From: Acidobacteriaceae bacterium
GTDB lineage: Bacteria > Acidobacteriota > Terriglobia > Terriglobales > Acidobacteriaceae
Assembly (NCBI GenBank): GCA_030041515.1
Contig: JASHNS010000122.1
Coordinates: 1 to 64,000, forward strand
Reading direction: 5' to 3'
DNA length: 64,000 nucleotides
The translations under genes were made by a program, and so were the position numbers. The stretch's first letter is position 1; every line of letters begins with the position of its first letter. The notes beneath the pieces were generated by a model that worked only from the letters and a program-made list of their open reading frames with translations, searched no databases and was not told the origin of the DNA. Below are positions 1 through 7,119 of the stretch, in pieces.

Positions 1-242
1 CCTCTGATGCCAAGTTCGACTCCGGCAGCGGCTGGCCCAGCTTTTGGATTCCCACCGACTCGGCTGCCATCGAAACCCACGAGGACTCGACCTTCGGCAT
101 GCGCCGCATCGAGGTCACGTGCGCCCGCTGCGGCGCTCATCTCGGCCACGTCTTTCCCGACGGCCCGCGTCCCACCGGCCTGCGCTACTGCATCAACTCC
201 GCCGCGCTCGCCTTCGAAAAATCCGGCGAGAAGGCACGATGA
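1..242 (+). CDS. msrB: Peptide-methionine (R)-S-oxide reductase MsrB, 3' part
   Basis: C-terminal part of MsrB, which reduces methionine-R-sulfoxide in proteins; the 5' end lies outside the window and the reading frame starts at base 3. Visible family hallmarks are SGSGWPSFW, the structural-zinc pair [12 protein letters not shown], and the catalytic block RYCINSAAL with its resolving/catalytic Cys. The stop codon TGA overlaps the ATG of the next gene (ATGA), so the two are probably co-transcribed and translationally coupled. Identification is firm; only the N-terminus is missing. Confidence 0.95.
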   Translation, partial: SDAKFDSGSGWPSFWIPTDSAAIETHEDSTFGMRRIEVTCARCGAHLGHVFPDGPRPTGLRYCINSAALAFEKSGEKAR

Positions 243-1255
243 CGCCGCGGGGCCGGCCCCCAGCCGCGCTGCGCCTTCTGCTCGCTGCGTCTTCCGCCAT
301 GCTCCTTTGCGGAACCCTCTCCGCCCTCGCCCGGGGCTGGCATCATCATGGGCCGCCGTGGGATTCGCCGATTGCCTCGTCGCAGAGCTTCCACATCGCC
401 GGCGCCACCATTCAGGTTGACTTCGCCCCCGGCCCGCTCGATCTCCCTCACGCGCAATACATGGCCTGGGTCGAAAGAGCCGCCACCTCCGTCGCCACCT
501 ACTACGGGCGCTATCCCGTGCCGCACGACCGCGTCCTCATCCGGCCGGTCCCCGATGCGGCCGGTGTCCTCAGCGGCACCACCTGGGGCGCCGTCGGCGG
601 ATCTCCCGCCTTCCACTTCATGCGCGTCGGCCAGCACACCACCCTCGACCAGCTCACCCGCGACTGGACCATGACCCATGAGCTCGTCCACACTGCCTTC
701 CCCAATCAAACCGACGAACACCACTGGATCGAGGAGGGAATCGCCGTCTACGTCGAGCCCGTCGCCCGCGTGCAGGCCGGATTCCTGCGCCCGGAAAAGA
801 TCTGGTCGGACATGATGCGCGATATGCTCAAAGGCAATCCCCGGACCGGCGATCAGGGTCTCGACCTTACCCACACCTGGGGACGCACCTACTGGGGCGG
901 CGCGCAGTTCTGCCTCCTCGCCGACATCACCATCCGCGAGCAGACCCACAATCGCAAAGGATTAGAGGACGCCCTCCGCGCCATCCTCGCTGCCGGCGGC
1001 GCCATCAATCAGAACTGGCCTCTGGAGAAAGCGCTCAAAATCGGCGATGAGGCCACCGGCACGCGAGTCCTCGAGCAGCTCTACCGCCGCATGGCCGACA
1101 AGCCAGTCACCGTCGACCTCGATGCGATCTGGAAGAAATTAGGGATCGTGCGGAATGGAAACACCGTGCGCTTCGACAACAACGCGCCAGAAGCGAACAT
1201 CCGGCTCGCCATCACCCAAACGCCACCCTGGGGCCGCATCCACCCTCACCCTTGA
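239..1255 (+). CDS. Secreted HExxH (gluzincin-like) metallopeptidase
   Basis: 338-aa protein with an N-terminal hydrophobic stretch (about residues 10-32) that looks like a signal peptide, so it probably acts outside the cytoplasm. HELVH at residues 147-151 and a following IEEG about 18 residues later match the zinc ligands of gluzincin peptidases (HExxH plus downstream Glu). The substrate is unknown. The start is the ATG overlapping the msrB stop; the longer upstream frame runs antisense-like inside msrB and is not needed. It has no clear affinity to a named family that I can recognise. Confidence 0.8.
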   Translation: MTPRGRPPAALRLLLAASSAMLLCGTLSALARGWHHHGPPWDSPIASSQSFHIAGATIQVDFAPGPLDLPHAQYMAWVERAATSVATYYGRYPVPHDRVLIRPVPDAAGVLSGTTWGAVGGSPAFHFMRVGQHTTLDQLTRDWTMTHELVHTAFPNQTDEHHWIEEGIAVYVEPVARVQAGFLRPEKIWSDMMRDMLKGNPRTGDQGLDLTHTWGRTYWGGAQFCLLADITIREQTHNRKGLEDALRAILAAGGAINQNWPLEKALKIGDEATGTRVLEQLYRRMADKPVTVDLDAIWKKLGIVRNGNTVRFDNNAPEANIRLAITQTPPWGRIHPHP

Positions 1256-1405
1256 TCCAGCAGCAATCCAGCCCAGGATCCAGCAGCAATCCAGCCCAGG
1301 CAGCCCCGCCGTCGATCCGCATTCCGCCGCTCATCGCTGACCGGTTCTTAGCTGACGGGACCATAGCTGACCGGCCTTTAGCTGGCCGTTTCTTAGCGGC
1401 CTTCA
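1254..1405. repeat. Tandem 23-bp repeat plus short imperfect repeats
   Basis: Two perfect copies of a 23-bp unit (1254-1276 and 1277-1299) follow directly on the peptidase stop codon. They are followed at about 1334-1405 by imperfect repeats built on GCTGACCGG / TTAGCTG and CCTTCAGG. Similar 'ctga/ttagc' low-complexity flanks occur beside other genes in this window (for example 16097-16140 and 25871-25963). Function is unknown. Confidence 0.7.
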
Positions 1406-1410
1406 GGCCT

Positions 1411-1599
1411 TCAGGCCTTCACGACCTTGCCCGCCTTCAGGCAGCTCGAGCAGACGCGCAGCCGCTTGTTGCCGCCGCCCACCTTCGCCCGCACCGGGTG
1501 CAGGTTCACGTTCCAGCGCCGCTTCGTCACGTTGTGCGCGTGCGAGATATTATTGCCAAACTGCGGACCCTTGCCGCAAATGTCGCAAACCTGAGCCAT
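1411..1599 (-). CDS. rpmB: 50S ribosomal protein bL28
   Basis: 62-aa bL28. The N-terminal VCDICGKGP, NNISHAHN and KRRWNVNLH blocks and the C-terminal RVCSSCLKAGKV are typical. Two CxxC pairs (residues 5-8 and 50-53) make this the zinc-binding 'C+' form, so no zinc-independent replacement signature is present. Start ATG is preceded by GGAG (ttcggagaagatc). It is a monocistronic minus-strand gene lying tail-to-tail with the upstream peptidase. Confidence 0.95.
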   Translation of the reverse strand: MAQVCDICGKGPQFGNNISHAHNVTKRRWNVNLHPVRAKVGGGNKRLRVCSSCLKAGKVVKA

Positions 1600-1774
1600 G
1601 ATCTTCTCCGAATGTGTCGCGATCCGGCCTCATGGCCAAATTCCGCGAGGTGCTGCGTTCGCGCGGCTCCCGCCGCGGCGCAGAACCTTCAGTTTACAGG
1701 GAATTCCCCCCGCCCACAATCGCAGAGCCACGCCGCGCCCGGTCCGCCGGCCTTGTTTTGTTATCCTGACCCCT

Positions 1775-1909
1775 GTGTTCATTCTGTATGCCGTCTACCT
1801 GGCCTGCACCGTTGCCCTGATCGCGGCCGCAGCGGGCATCGTCCGGCACATTCGCGAGCATCGCCGCGCAGGCCGTTCACCCGCCGACCACTCCGACGAA
1901 CCCTTCTGA
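1775..1909 (+). CDS. Possible small single-pass membrane protein (44 aa)
   Basis: GTG-started frame of 44 aa with one hydrophobic helix (about residues 2-22, ILYAVYLACTVALIAAAAGI) followed by a basic/acidic tail RHIREHRR...DEPF. The positive-inside rule would leave the tail in the cytoplasm. No strong Shine-Dalgarno sequence is visible. It lies between rpmB and bioY and matches nothing I recognise. The TM-plus-charged-tail layout is the only support. Confidence 0.4.
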   Translation: MFILYAVYLACTVALIAAAAGIVRHIREHRRAGRSPADHSDEPF

Positions 1910-2004
1910 AGCATTTTCCCCTGCACACGAATTATGATGGCTGGAGGAGAAGTGCGAGTGCCGCACTTCCCCTCACGTACCCAGGACGTTTCTCCGGAGC
2001 CGAC

Positions 2005-2604
2005 ATGAATCCTGCCGCATCAACGACCTCAAGTCTTCCGCGCTCCTTCACCGTGCCCGCGCTCGCCCGCCGCGCCGTCACCGTCCTCCTGGGAACGCTG
2101 CTCATCGCGATCTGCGCCCACATCGCCTTCCCCCTGTGGTTTACGCCGGTGCCGGTCACGCTGCAAACCTTCGCGGTCCTGCTGCTCGCCCTCGTCCTCA
2201 CCCCCGGCATGGCCGCCTCGGTCATGGTGCTCTATCTCGTCGAAGGCATGGCCGGCCTTCCCGTTCTCGCTCCCACCCCGACGGTCGCATTCCTTCACAT
2301 CTTCGGACCCACCGGCGGCTATCTGGTGGCGTATCCCTTCGCTGCCGCGCTCACCAGCTACCTGCGCCGCCGCTTCCTCCGCGCCAGCTCCGCTCGCGCC
2401 GGCTTCGCCATCTCGGCTGGAGCCGCCGCCATCGGAAGCGCCGTCATCCTGCTCTCCGGAGCTCTCTGGTTCGGCATCCTCACCCGCCAGCCCGCCGTCA
2501 CCGTGCTTGCCATGACCGTCGCTCCCTTCCTGGCCGGAGACATCCTGAAAGTGATTGCCTCCGCCGGAGCCGCTGCCGGCCTGCGCCGCTTCCGCCGCAG
2601 CTAA
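2005..2604 (+). CDS. bioY: Biotin transporter BioY (ECF S-component)
   Basis: 199-aa integral membrane protein with about six hydrophobic segments. PVPVTLQTFAVLL near residue 50 and FGPTGGYLVAYPFAA near residue 115 are the conserved BioY blocks. BioY binds biotin and either works alone or with an EcfAT module; no EcfAT genes lie nearby. Start ATG has GGAGC 5 nt upstream; the longer upstream frame lacks family similarity. Its 3' end overlaps the 3' end of cysH by 4 bp (convergent). Confidence 0.92.
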   Translation: MNPAASTTSSLPRSFTVPALARRAVTVLLGTLLIAICAHIAFPLWFTPVPVTLQTFAVLLLALVLTPGMAASVMVLYLVEGMAGLPVLAPTPTVAFLHIFGPTGGYLVAYPFAAALTSYLRRRFLRASSARAGFAISAGAAAIGSAVILLSGALWFGILTRQPAVTVLAMTVAPFLAGDILKVIASAGAAAGLRRFRRS

Positions 2605-3293
2605 ACTCTCGCTTCCTGCGCCTGCAGGTGAATCCCGCACTCCACTTTCTGGCCGCCCCAGCGCCCGGATCGCGGATCGTCCGGGTCCAGCGGCAGGCTG
2701 GTGCACGGCGCGCACCCGATGCTCGCATACCCCTGCTCGTACAGCGGCAGCAGCGGAATCCTGTGCTCCGCGGCGTATTCCCATACATCCCGCGTCGTCC
2801 ACTCCGCCAGCGGATTCAGCTTGCGCAGCGCATGCCCGCTCGGCAGCAAAAATGTCTCTTCCGTTTGCAGATTCGCCCGCGATATTGACTGCTGCCGTCG
2901 CAGGCCCGTGACCCAGGTGCCGTAATCCCGCAGCGCGCGAAAGAGCGGTTCCACCTTGCGCATTGCGCAGCAGCGGTCCGGCGCCGTCTGGTTCAGGATC
3001 CCGAACAGCGACTCCTGCTCGGCCACCGTCTTCGCCGCTGACACGTTGATCAGATTCAGCCCCCATCGCGCCGCCATGCGATCCCGATACGCCAGCGTCT
3101 CCCGAAAGTGATATCCCGTATCGACGAAGATGACCGGCACATCGGGCAGAATCTCCCGCACCAGATGCAGCACCACCATGGCTTCCGCCTGGAAACTGCT
3201 GGTGACGCACGCGCCGCCACTCCCAGGCGCGCCGGGCACACCCCCCTCCAGCTTCCCCTGCAAAAACTCCCTTGCTTCCGTCTCCAGTTTCAT
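2601..3293 (-). CDS. cysH: Assimilatory adenylyl-sulfate (APS) reductase CysH
   Basis: 230-aa PP-loop reductase that converts activated sulfate to sulfite. SSFQAEAMVVLHL near residue 33 is the PP-loop, DTGYHF follows, and the C-terminal ECGIH carries the catalytic Cys. Cysteine pairs DRCCAMRK and GCAPC are the four ligands of the [4Fe-4S] cluster that marks APS-type (rather than PAPS-only) enzymes. Start ATG has GGAGAGG 5 nt upstream. No other cys gene is adjacent. Its roughly 350-nt 5' leader holds an apparent cysteine attenuator (see 3520-3681), so expression probably responds to Cys-tRNA charging. Confidence 0.94.
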   Translation of the reverse strand: MKLETEAREFLQGKLEGGVPGAPGSGGACVTSSFQAEAMVVLHLVREILPDVPVIFVDTGYHFRETLAYRDRMAARWGLNLINVSAAKTVAEQESLFGILNQTAPDRCCAMRKVEPLFRALRDYGTWVTGLRRQQSISRANLQTEETFLLPSGHALRKLNPLAEWTTRDVWEYAAEHRIPLLPLYEQGYASIGCAPCTSLPLDPDDPRSGRWGGQKVECGIHLQAQEARV

Positions 3294-3410
3294 CGATGCC
3301 TCTCCGGTTGCGAACCGCCGCGGTGCGACGCTGCTCGAAACTTCACTTCATCTGCATCGCGGTCAGAAGCGAGCCGGTTGTCGCACTTCCTGCGAGAGGC
3401 CGCTACAGCC

Positions 3411-3446
3411 TGCGATGCGTGGATGCTCGCAACGAGCTACATCGCA
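3411..3446 (-). other. Stable hairpin in cysH 5'UTR
   Basis: Inverted repeat with outer arms TGCGATG/CATCGCA (3411-3417, 3440-3446) and an inner 5-bp GCTCG/CGAGC stem with a TTG loop, lying between the attenuator terminator and the cysH start. The stretch 3294-3519 has no convincing gene. The hairpin may stabilise read-through cysH mRNA, but no T-run makes it a terminator. Confidence 0.45.
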
Positions 3447-3519
3447 TCTGCGGGGTCGCATGCTTCGCCGGTGAGCCGTGATTCGTCACGCACAACCTCT
3501 GGATGGAGATGGATCAATG

Positions 3520-3552
3520 AAAAACCCGCGTCAGCAGAGGGCTGAGCGCGGG
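3520..3552 (-). terminator. Rho-independent terminator within cysH leader (attenuator)
   Basis: On the minus strand CCCGCG (3552-3547) pairs with CGCGGG (3530-3525) and TCAGC pairs with GCTGA, giving 11 bp with one bulged C and loop CCTCT, followed by TTTTT (3524-3520). It lies 25 nt past the stop codon of the Cys-rich leader peptide and 226 nt before cysH, so it would stop transcription before cysH unless an alternative fold forms. Confidence 0.85.
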
Positions 3553-3587
3553 CTGAAGGGTATCTTCTCTCGGAAAGCTACCCGCAG
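3547..3587 (-). promoter_or_regulatory. Candidate anti-terminator and protector hairpins of the cysH attenuator
   Basis: Two mutually exclusive pairings are visible. (a) GGGTA-G-CTT (3583-3576) with AAG-A-TACCC (3565-3558), a local hairpin that starts at the leader stop codon. (b) TGCGGGT at the leader 3' end (3586-3580) with GCCCGCG (3553-3547), which occupies the 5' arm of the terminator and would act as an anti-terminator. This is inference from hand folding; no energies were computed. Confidence 0.6.
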
Positions 3588-3646
3588 GTCCGGCGCAGCG
3601 TGCAACAACACACGCAACAAGCAACCAGACTCGGGCAAAGACTCAT
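3578..3646 (-). CDS. Cys-rich leader peptide of cysH (22 aa)
   Basis: ATG at 3646-3644, TAG at 3580-3578. The 22 residues include seven cysteines (positions 4, 10, 11, 13, 14, 15, 21), with a core ACCVCCC encoded by TGT/TGC codons. Such density next to a sulfate-assimilation gene is the hallmark of a translated leader that measures Cys-tRNA supply. No Shine-Dalgarno is present; the -10 element ends 6 nt before the ATG, so the transcript should start at the A of ATG (leaderless). A ribosome stalled on codons 10-15 leaves the leader 3' end free to form the anti-terminator; one that reaches the stop codon covers it and lets the terminator form. Too short for ordinary gene finders. Confidence 0.82.
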   Translation of the reverse strand: MSLCPSLVACCVCCCTLRRTCG

Positions 3647-3652
3647 GTTGCA

Positions 3653-3681
3653 ACTATAGAGTCGGCCGGCAGAACCGTCAA
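3653..3681 (-). promoter_or_regulatory. cysH: Sigma-70 type promoter of the cysH leader
   Basis: Minus strand TTGACG (3681-3676), 17-bp spacer, TATAGT (3658-3653), then 6 nt to the leader ATG. Both boxes are one mismatch from consensus at ideal spacing. The predicted +1 coincides with the A of the ATG. Confidence 0.8.
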
Positions 3682-3822
3682 CTCTATTGATGCCACGTTA
3701 ACCCCGCGCCCGCCCCATATCCACAGTTTTCCAGCGTCGATATTCTCGAACAGGCGCACAATGACACTTTCAACCGTGTCGAGTTAGGAAGAAGATACCG
3801 GCAGTCTGGATGGGAACTGAAA

Positions 3823-4083
3823 ATGCCGCCGCCCGCCGCATTCACGCGCACGCTGGAGCGCTTTGAAGCTCGCCTGATGATTCGCTCCATGTGCGCGCAA
3901 TGCGGCGACTCGATGCTCGTCTCCAGACACGACGGCTCGCTCCAGGAGTGGGAGGACGGCCACCGCTGTCACTTCAGCGGCCAGAAGAAAAAGGGTCCAG
4001 CCTCCGCTCCCGGTCCCCGCGAGCTTCACCTGCGCAAAGTCGGAGAACGAAAGCGCGGCGTGGATTCTCGCGATACGCCCTGA
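3823..4083 (+). CDS. Small putative zinc-binding protein (86 aa)
   Basis: 86-aa frame with MCAQCGDSM near residue 23 and HRCHFSG near residue 46, a plausible CxxC...HxCH zinc site, and a basic C-terminal tail. Small zinc-ribbon proteins of this kind recur in this window (4195-4458, 14648-14941). The start is uncertain: ATG 3823 lacks a strong ribosome site and ATG 3877 would retain the whole putative zinc site. No function is assigned. An antisense frame (3784-4143, minus) has no recognisable motif. Confidence 0.5.
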   Translation: MPPPAAFTRTLERFEARLMIRSMCAQCGDSMLVSRHDGSLQEWEDGHRCHFSGQKKKGPASAPGPRELHLRKVGERKRGVDSRDTP

Positions 4084-4142
4084 ATACACTCCTCCACGAG
4101 ATCTCGTGGATCCTCTCCAATCGCAAAATCGCTTTAGCCGCA

Positions 4143-4173
4143 AAAGAAAAACGCCCGCGATCGGGCGCTTTTC
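4143..4173. terminator. Bidirectional intrinsic terminator
   Basis: CGCCCG (4152-4157), loop CGAT, CGGGCG (4162-4167), flanked by an A-rich run on the left and TTTT on the right. It can therefore terminate both the plus-strand gene ending at 4083 and the minus-strand gene ending at 4195. Confidence 0.85.
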
Positions 4174-4194
4174 CGGGCGAAAGCCGCGCTGAAT

Positions 4195-4458
4195 TCAGGA
4201 GGCCAGATATTGCGTCGCCACAGGCATGGGCCGGTGGATCCGCGCCTGCGGCCGCATCACCGCCTGGATGCCCTCAGCGGATTGCCGCATGACCATCGTC
4301 TGCGCGCATGCGCCGCAAAGCCAGAAGTGCTCCAGCCGCCGCGTTCGCTTTCCGTTGCTTCCATCGATGCCGCCCGCGACATCGAAGACAAAGATCCGCC
4401 CCTCCCGCAGATAGTGCAGGGGCTTCCCGCAATTCGGATTGGCGCAATTGCTCACCAT
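4195..4458 (-). CDS. Zinc-ribbon protein (87 aa)
   Basis: 87-aa protein with CANPNCGKPLHYLREGRIFVFD at the N-terminus and HFWLCGACAQTMVM in the middle: two CxxC-type knuckles (C5/C10 and C48/C51) forming a likely zinc ribbon. The pattern is common in small acidobacterial hypotheticals. No enzymatic residues are evident, so a role in nucleic-acid or protein binding is only a guess. It ends at a bidirectional terminator. Confidence 0.75.
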   Translation of the reverse strand: MVSNCANPNCGKPLHYLREGRIFVFDVAGGIDGSNGKRTRRLEHFWLCGACAQTMVMRQSAEGIQAVMRPQARIHRPMPVATQYLAS

Positions 4459-4796
4459 AGAAATATCTCCAACTCTGTGCGCTTCCGAGGTGGTTTCCGC
4501 GGAATGGCTCCCGCGGAGCGTTTCTGAGCGCTGCTGATGCTGATTTCAGCGGAACATTCCGAACGTGTTCCGCGCTTCGACGTGACGGGTAATTCAATCT
4601 GTTCGATGCGGCCTTCAGTCCGGCACGTTCGCCGAACACATTGTGCATCTTTCTCTCGTCCCAGGCAGGCCAGCCATCAGGATTACCAACTCCATTGTCG
4701 CCTGATACGGTACTTTGTGCGAAGAATTGCCTGTGAATTTCTCCGCGCCATCAAAGTCGTATGCAAAAATGAACGTTTGTTCCAAATCGGAGTTTT
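4459..4796. other. Divergent intergenic region with GCGGAAC dyad
   Basis: 338 bp between the divergent zinc-ribbon and proline dehydrogenase genes. It contains several CCGCGGA-type repeats (4495-4520) and a dyad GCGGAAC-N11-GTTCCGC at 4549-4573. No gene was found. It probably carries both promoters and perhaps an operator. Confidence 0.5.
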
Positions 4797-5723
4797 ATGT
4801 CCGTCCTGCGGTCTGCCTTCATTTCGCTCTCCGGAAATTCCCTTCTGCGCCGCTTCGTCGAGCGTTCCACTCCCGGCCGCCGCATGTCCTCCCGGTTTGT
4901 CGCCGGATTTCGCATTGAAGATGCCATGACTGCGGCTACCGCCCTGCATCAGCAGGGCTTTTCCGTCACCCTCGACAGCCTCGGCGAAAACGTCTCCAGC
5001 GCCGGCCAGGCGCGCCAGGCGGCCCAGATTTACCACTGGCTCCTCGACGCCATCGCTCCCTCCGGCCTCAATGCCAACGTCAGCCTCAAGCTCACGCAGA
5101 TGGGCATGGACCTGGACCCGGCCCTCGCTCTTGAAAACGTCGCCGGCCTCGTTCGCCATGCCGCTCAGACGAACAACTTCGTCCGCGTGGATATGGAGGG
5201 CGCCTCCTATACCCAGGCGACCATTGATCTGGTGCGGCGCCTCCACTCCGCCCCGGAAAACCGCGGCCACGTGGGCATCGTTATCCAGTCCTATCTCCGC
5301 CGCAGCGCCGATGATATCGCTGGACTCCTGCGCGACGGCATCCGGATCCGGCTCTGCAAGGGCGCCTACAAAGAACCGCCCAGTGTCGCCTTCCCCGACA
5401 AGAAAGACGTCGACGCCAACTACGTTGCCCTGATGAAGATGCTGCTGAAAAGCGGCATTTTTCATGGGATTGCCACCCACGATCCCGCCATGATCGCCGC
5501 CACGAAAGAGTTCGCCCGCGCCGAGGGGATTGCCCCGTCTGCCTACGAGTTCCAGATGCTCTATGGAATCCGCCGCGATCTGCAGCGCTCGCTCGTTCAG
5601 GAGGGCTACGGAGTCCGCGTCTACGTTCCCTTCGGCGACGACTGGTACCCCTATTTCATGCGCCGGCTCGCGGAACGCCCCGCCAACGTGCTCTTCCTGG
5701 CCCGGAATCTCCTGCGCCGGTGA
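4797..5723 (+). CDS. Proline dehydrogenase (PRODH)
   Basis: 308-aa stand-alone FAD-dependent PRODH that oxidises proline to pyrroline-5-carboxylate. TIM-barrel hallmarks in order: LDSLGENV near residue 60, NVSLKLTQMG near 95, VRVDMEGASY, VIQSYLRRS, RLCKGAYKE and IATHDP. The C-terminal YEFQMLYGIRRDLQ...VRVYVPFGDDWYPYFMRRLAERP is the flavin/substrate-binding end. Start ATG has CGGAGT 4-5 nt upstream. The partner P5C dehydrogenase is not in the window, so this is the monofunctional two-enzyme arrangement. Confidence 0.93.
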   Translation: MSVLRSAFISLSGNSLLRRFVERSTPGRRMSSRFVAGFRIEDAMTAATALHQQGFSVTLDSLGENVSSAGQARQAAQIYHWLLDAIAPSGLNANVSLKLTQMGMDLDPALALENVAGLVRHAAQTNNFVRVDMEGASYTQATIDLVRRLHSAPENRGHVGIVIQSYLRRSADDIAGLLRDGIRIRLCKGAYKEPPSVAFPDKKDVDANYVALMKMLLKSGIFHGIATHDPAMIAATKEFARAEGIAPSAYEFQMLYGIRRDLQRSLVQEGYGVRVYVPFGDDWYPYFMRRLAERPANVLFLARNLLRR

Positions 5724-5760
5724 AGCGTGCCCCGGGCCACCAGGCCCGGATTCGGAAACG

Positions 5761-6489
5761 CTACCGCCCGCCGCCGTCGTACGGCTCAATCGACAGCATA
5801 CTTCCCAGCACGTGCCGCTCCTGGGCCGAAAATGTATGCGTGAACCGCGCCGAGTTCAGGATCTCCTGCCGCTGCTCCGGGGGCAGTTGGCGCAGGCTAT
5901 TGAACGCCTGCCGCATCGCCATCTGGCGCCCCGGCGGCATCAGCCGGAATGCCTCGGCGGCTGCCCGTACGTCCTGCTTGCCCTCGGGAGACAGCCGCTC
6001 AAATGCCTCATTGCGTTCTGCCAGACGCTGACGGTAAGCCGGAGACCTGGAATCCAGATAACGCAGCTGGTTCATCACGCGCTGCTGCTGATTCGGCGTC
6101 AGGCGATTGAATCCCGGTTCCCGCCGCAGCTGGTTCTCCTGCTGCTGGGGCGTCAGATTCTGGTGCTGTTGCAGCCACTGCGGCAGATGCTGTTGCCCTG
6201 GCCGCATCGCGGGACCCATGCCTCTGCCCATCCCGTTCCGGCCCCCAGGCGCCGGTCTCATCGCGCCCCGTGCAGCGGGACGATTCTGCCGGTACGCGGG
6301 TCTGGCCGCCGGACGCCCCGCTCGCGCAGCCTGACCCCTCTGTCCTCCGCCCCATCCCACGCCTCGGGCCCATGCCGGCGTACCGGGCATCAGCATTCCC
6401 AGGGCCAGCAAGGACGCAAAGACGGACGCGAACCCGCCCCGGAGCCACCAACCACGGCTCCTCGTCCTCTTCCTGATCCGGGATTTCAT
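5761..6489 (-). CDS. DUF3106-type exported protein
   Basis: 242-aa protein with an N-terminal signal/anchor segment (about residues 12-40), a Gly/Arg/Ala-rich low-complexity zone (45-110) and a C-terminal helical part rich in Gln, Arg and Leu with repeated 'RxLxPxQQQxxxxxL' units (LTPQQQENQLRREPGFNRLTP is one). This matches the DUF3106 pattern seen behind ECF sigma/anti-sigma pairs in Acidobacteriota. It is third in the sigma/anti-sigma operon and may be a periplasmic sensor or effector; that role is inference. Confidence 0.75.
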   Translation of the reverse strand: MKSRIRKRTRSRGWWLRGGFASVFASLLALGMLMPGTPAWARGVGWGGGQRGQAARAGRPAARPAYRQNRPAARGAMRPAPGGRNGMGRGMGPAMRPGQQHLPQWLQQHQNLTPQQQENQLRREPGFNRLTPNQQQRVMNQLRYLDSRSPAYRQRLAERNEAFERLSPEGKQDVRAAAEAFRLMPPGRQMAMRQAFNSLRQLPPEQRQEILNSARFTHTFSAQERHVLGSMLSIEPYDGGGR

Positions 6490-6571
6490 CGTCCTCTCCC
6501 CGAAAGCAAAATTGCTGCCGGGCCGGCCATGTCGCTCATCCCAGCCTTCGCCCGCCCTGAGCGGCGGCTCC

Positions 6572-7081
6572 TTACAGGCTGTTGTTCGCTGCCGCCCCGC
6601 TGTTGCTGCCCGTATCCTGGTCCAGCGAGTTCAGCTCCTGAAAGACCTGCGAATTCTCATCCAGCGACTGCAGGTCCCGAATCACCGGCGACGCCGACTG
6701 CGTCGGTGTTGCCACCGGCTGCGGTGCCGTAAACCCCTCGTAGATTCCGCCGCCGACTGCAATGGTCAGCGCCAGTGCCGCAGCTGCCAGAGGCCGCAGG
6801 CTCACCCGTTCGCCGAACTTCATCCGCGCCCGCACCCGCTCCAGCCATCCTGCCGGCGCCGCCGCCCGTTCCTCCCGCAAACGCGCCTGCAGACGCCCGT
6901 CGAACCACGGAGAAACCTCCGGCGCCGGCCACGCGTCCAGCGCGGCCATCGTCGCCTCGAGCTCCCTGAGCTCGCGCGCGCACTCCGCGCACCCCTTCAG
7001 ATGCTCCCGCGCCTCGGCTCCCACGCCCTCCGGCGCCAGCAGCATCTCCGGCATTTTCGCTCTCACCTTCTGGCAGATCAT
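6572..7081 (-). CDS. Zinc-type anti-sigma factor (ZAS domain)
   Basis: 169-aa membrane protein. The N-terminal region has C3 and HLKGCAEC (H27-x3-C31-x2-C34), the zinc-associated anti-sigma motif that grips an ECF sigma factor. A single hydrophobic segment (about residues 98-117, LAAAALALTIAVGGGIYEGF) is followed by a short polar exterior tail. It starts 38 nt downstream of the sigma gene. It probably holds the sigma factor at the membrane until an unknown signal. Confidence 0.85.
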   Translation of the reverse strand: MICQKVRAKMPEMLLAPEGVGAEAREHLKGCAECARELRELEATMAALDAWPAPEVSPWFDGRLQARLREERAAAPAGWLERVRARMKFGERVSLRPLAAAALALTIAVGGGIYEGFTAPQPVATPTQSASPVIRDLQSLDENSQVFQELNSLDQDTGSNSGAAANNSL

Positions 7082-7119
7082 ACCCAGTACCTCAATGTTC
7101 CCAGCCGCGCCCCGCGGCT

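Noticed and set aside
3378-3461. Second Cys-containing minus-strand leader ORF before cysH
   Set aside because: Only scattered Cys codons, no ribosome site or promoter directly ahead; not distinguishable from chance.
3294-3700. SAM- or cobalamin-type riboswitch upstream of cysH
   Set aside because: I could not find the conserved core elements; the Cys-codon leader with terminator explains the region better.
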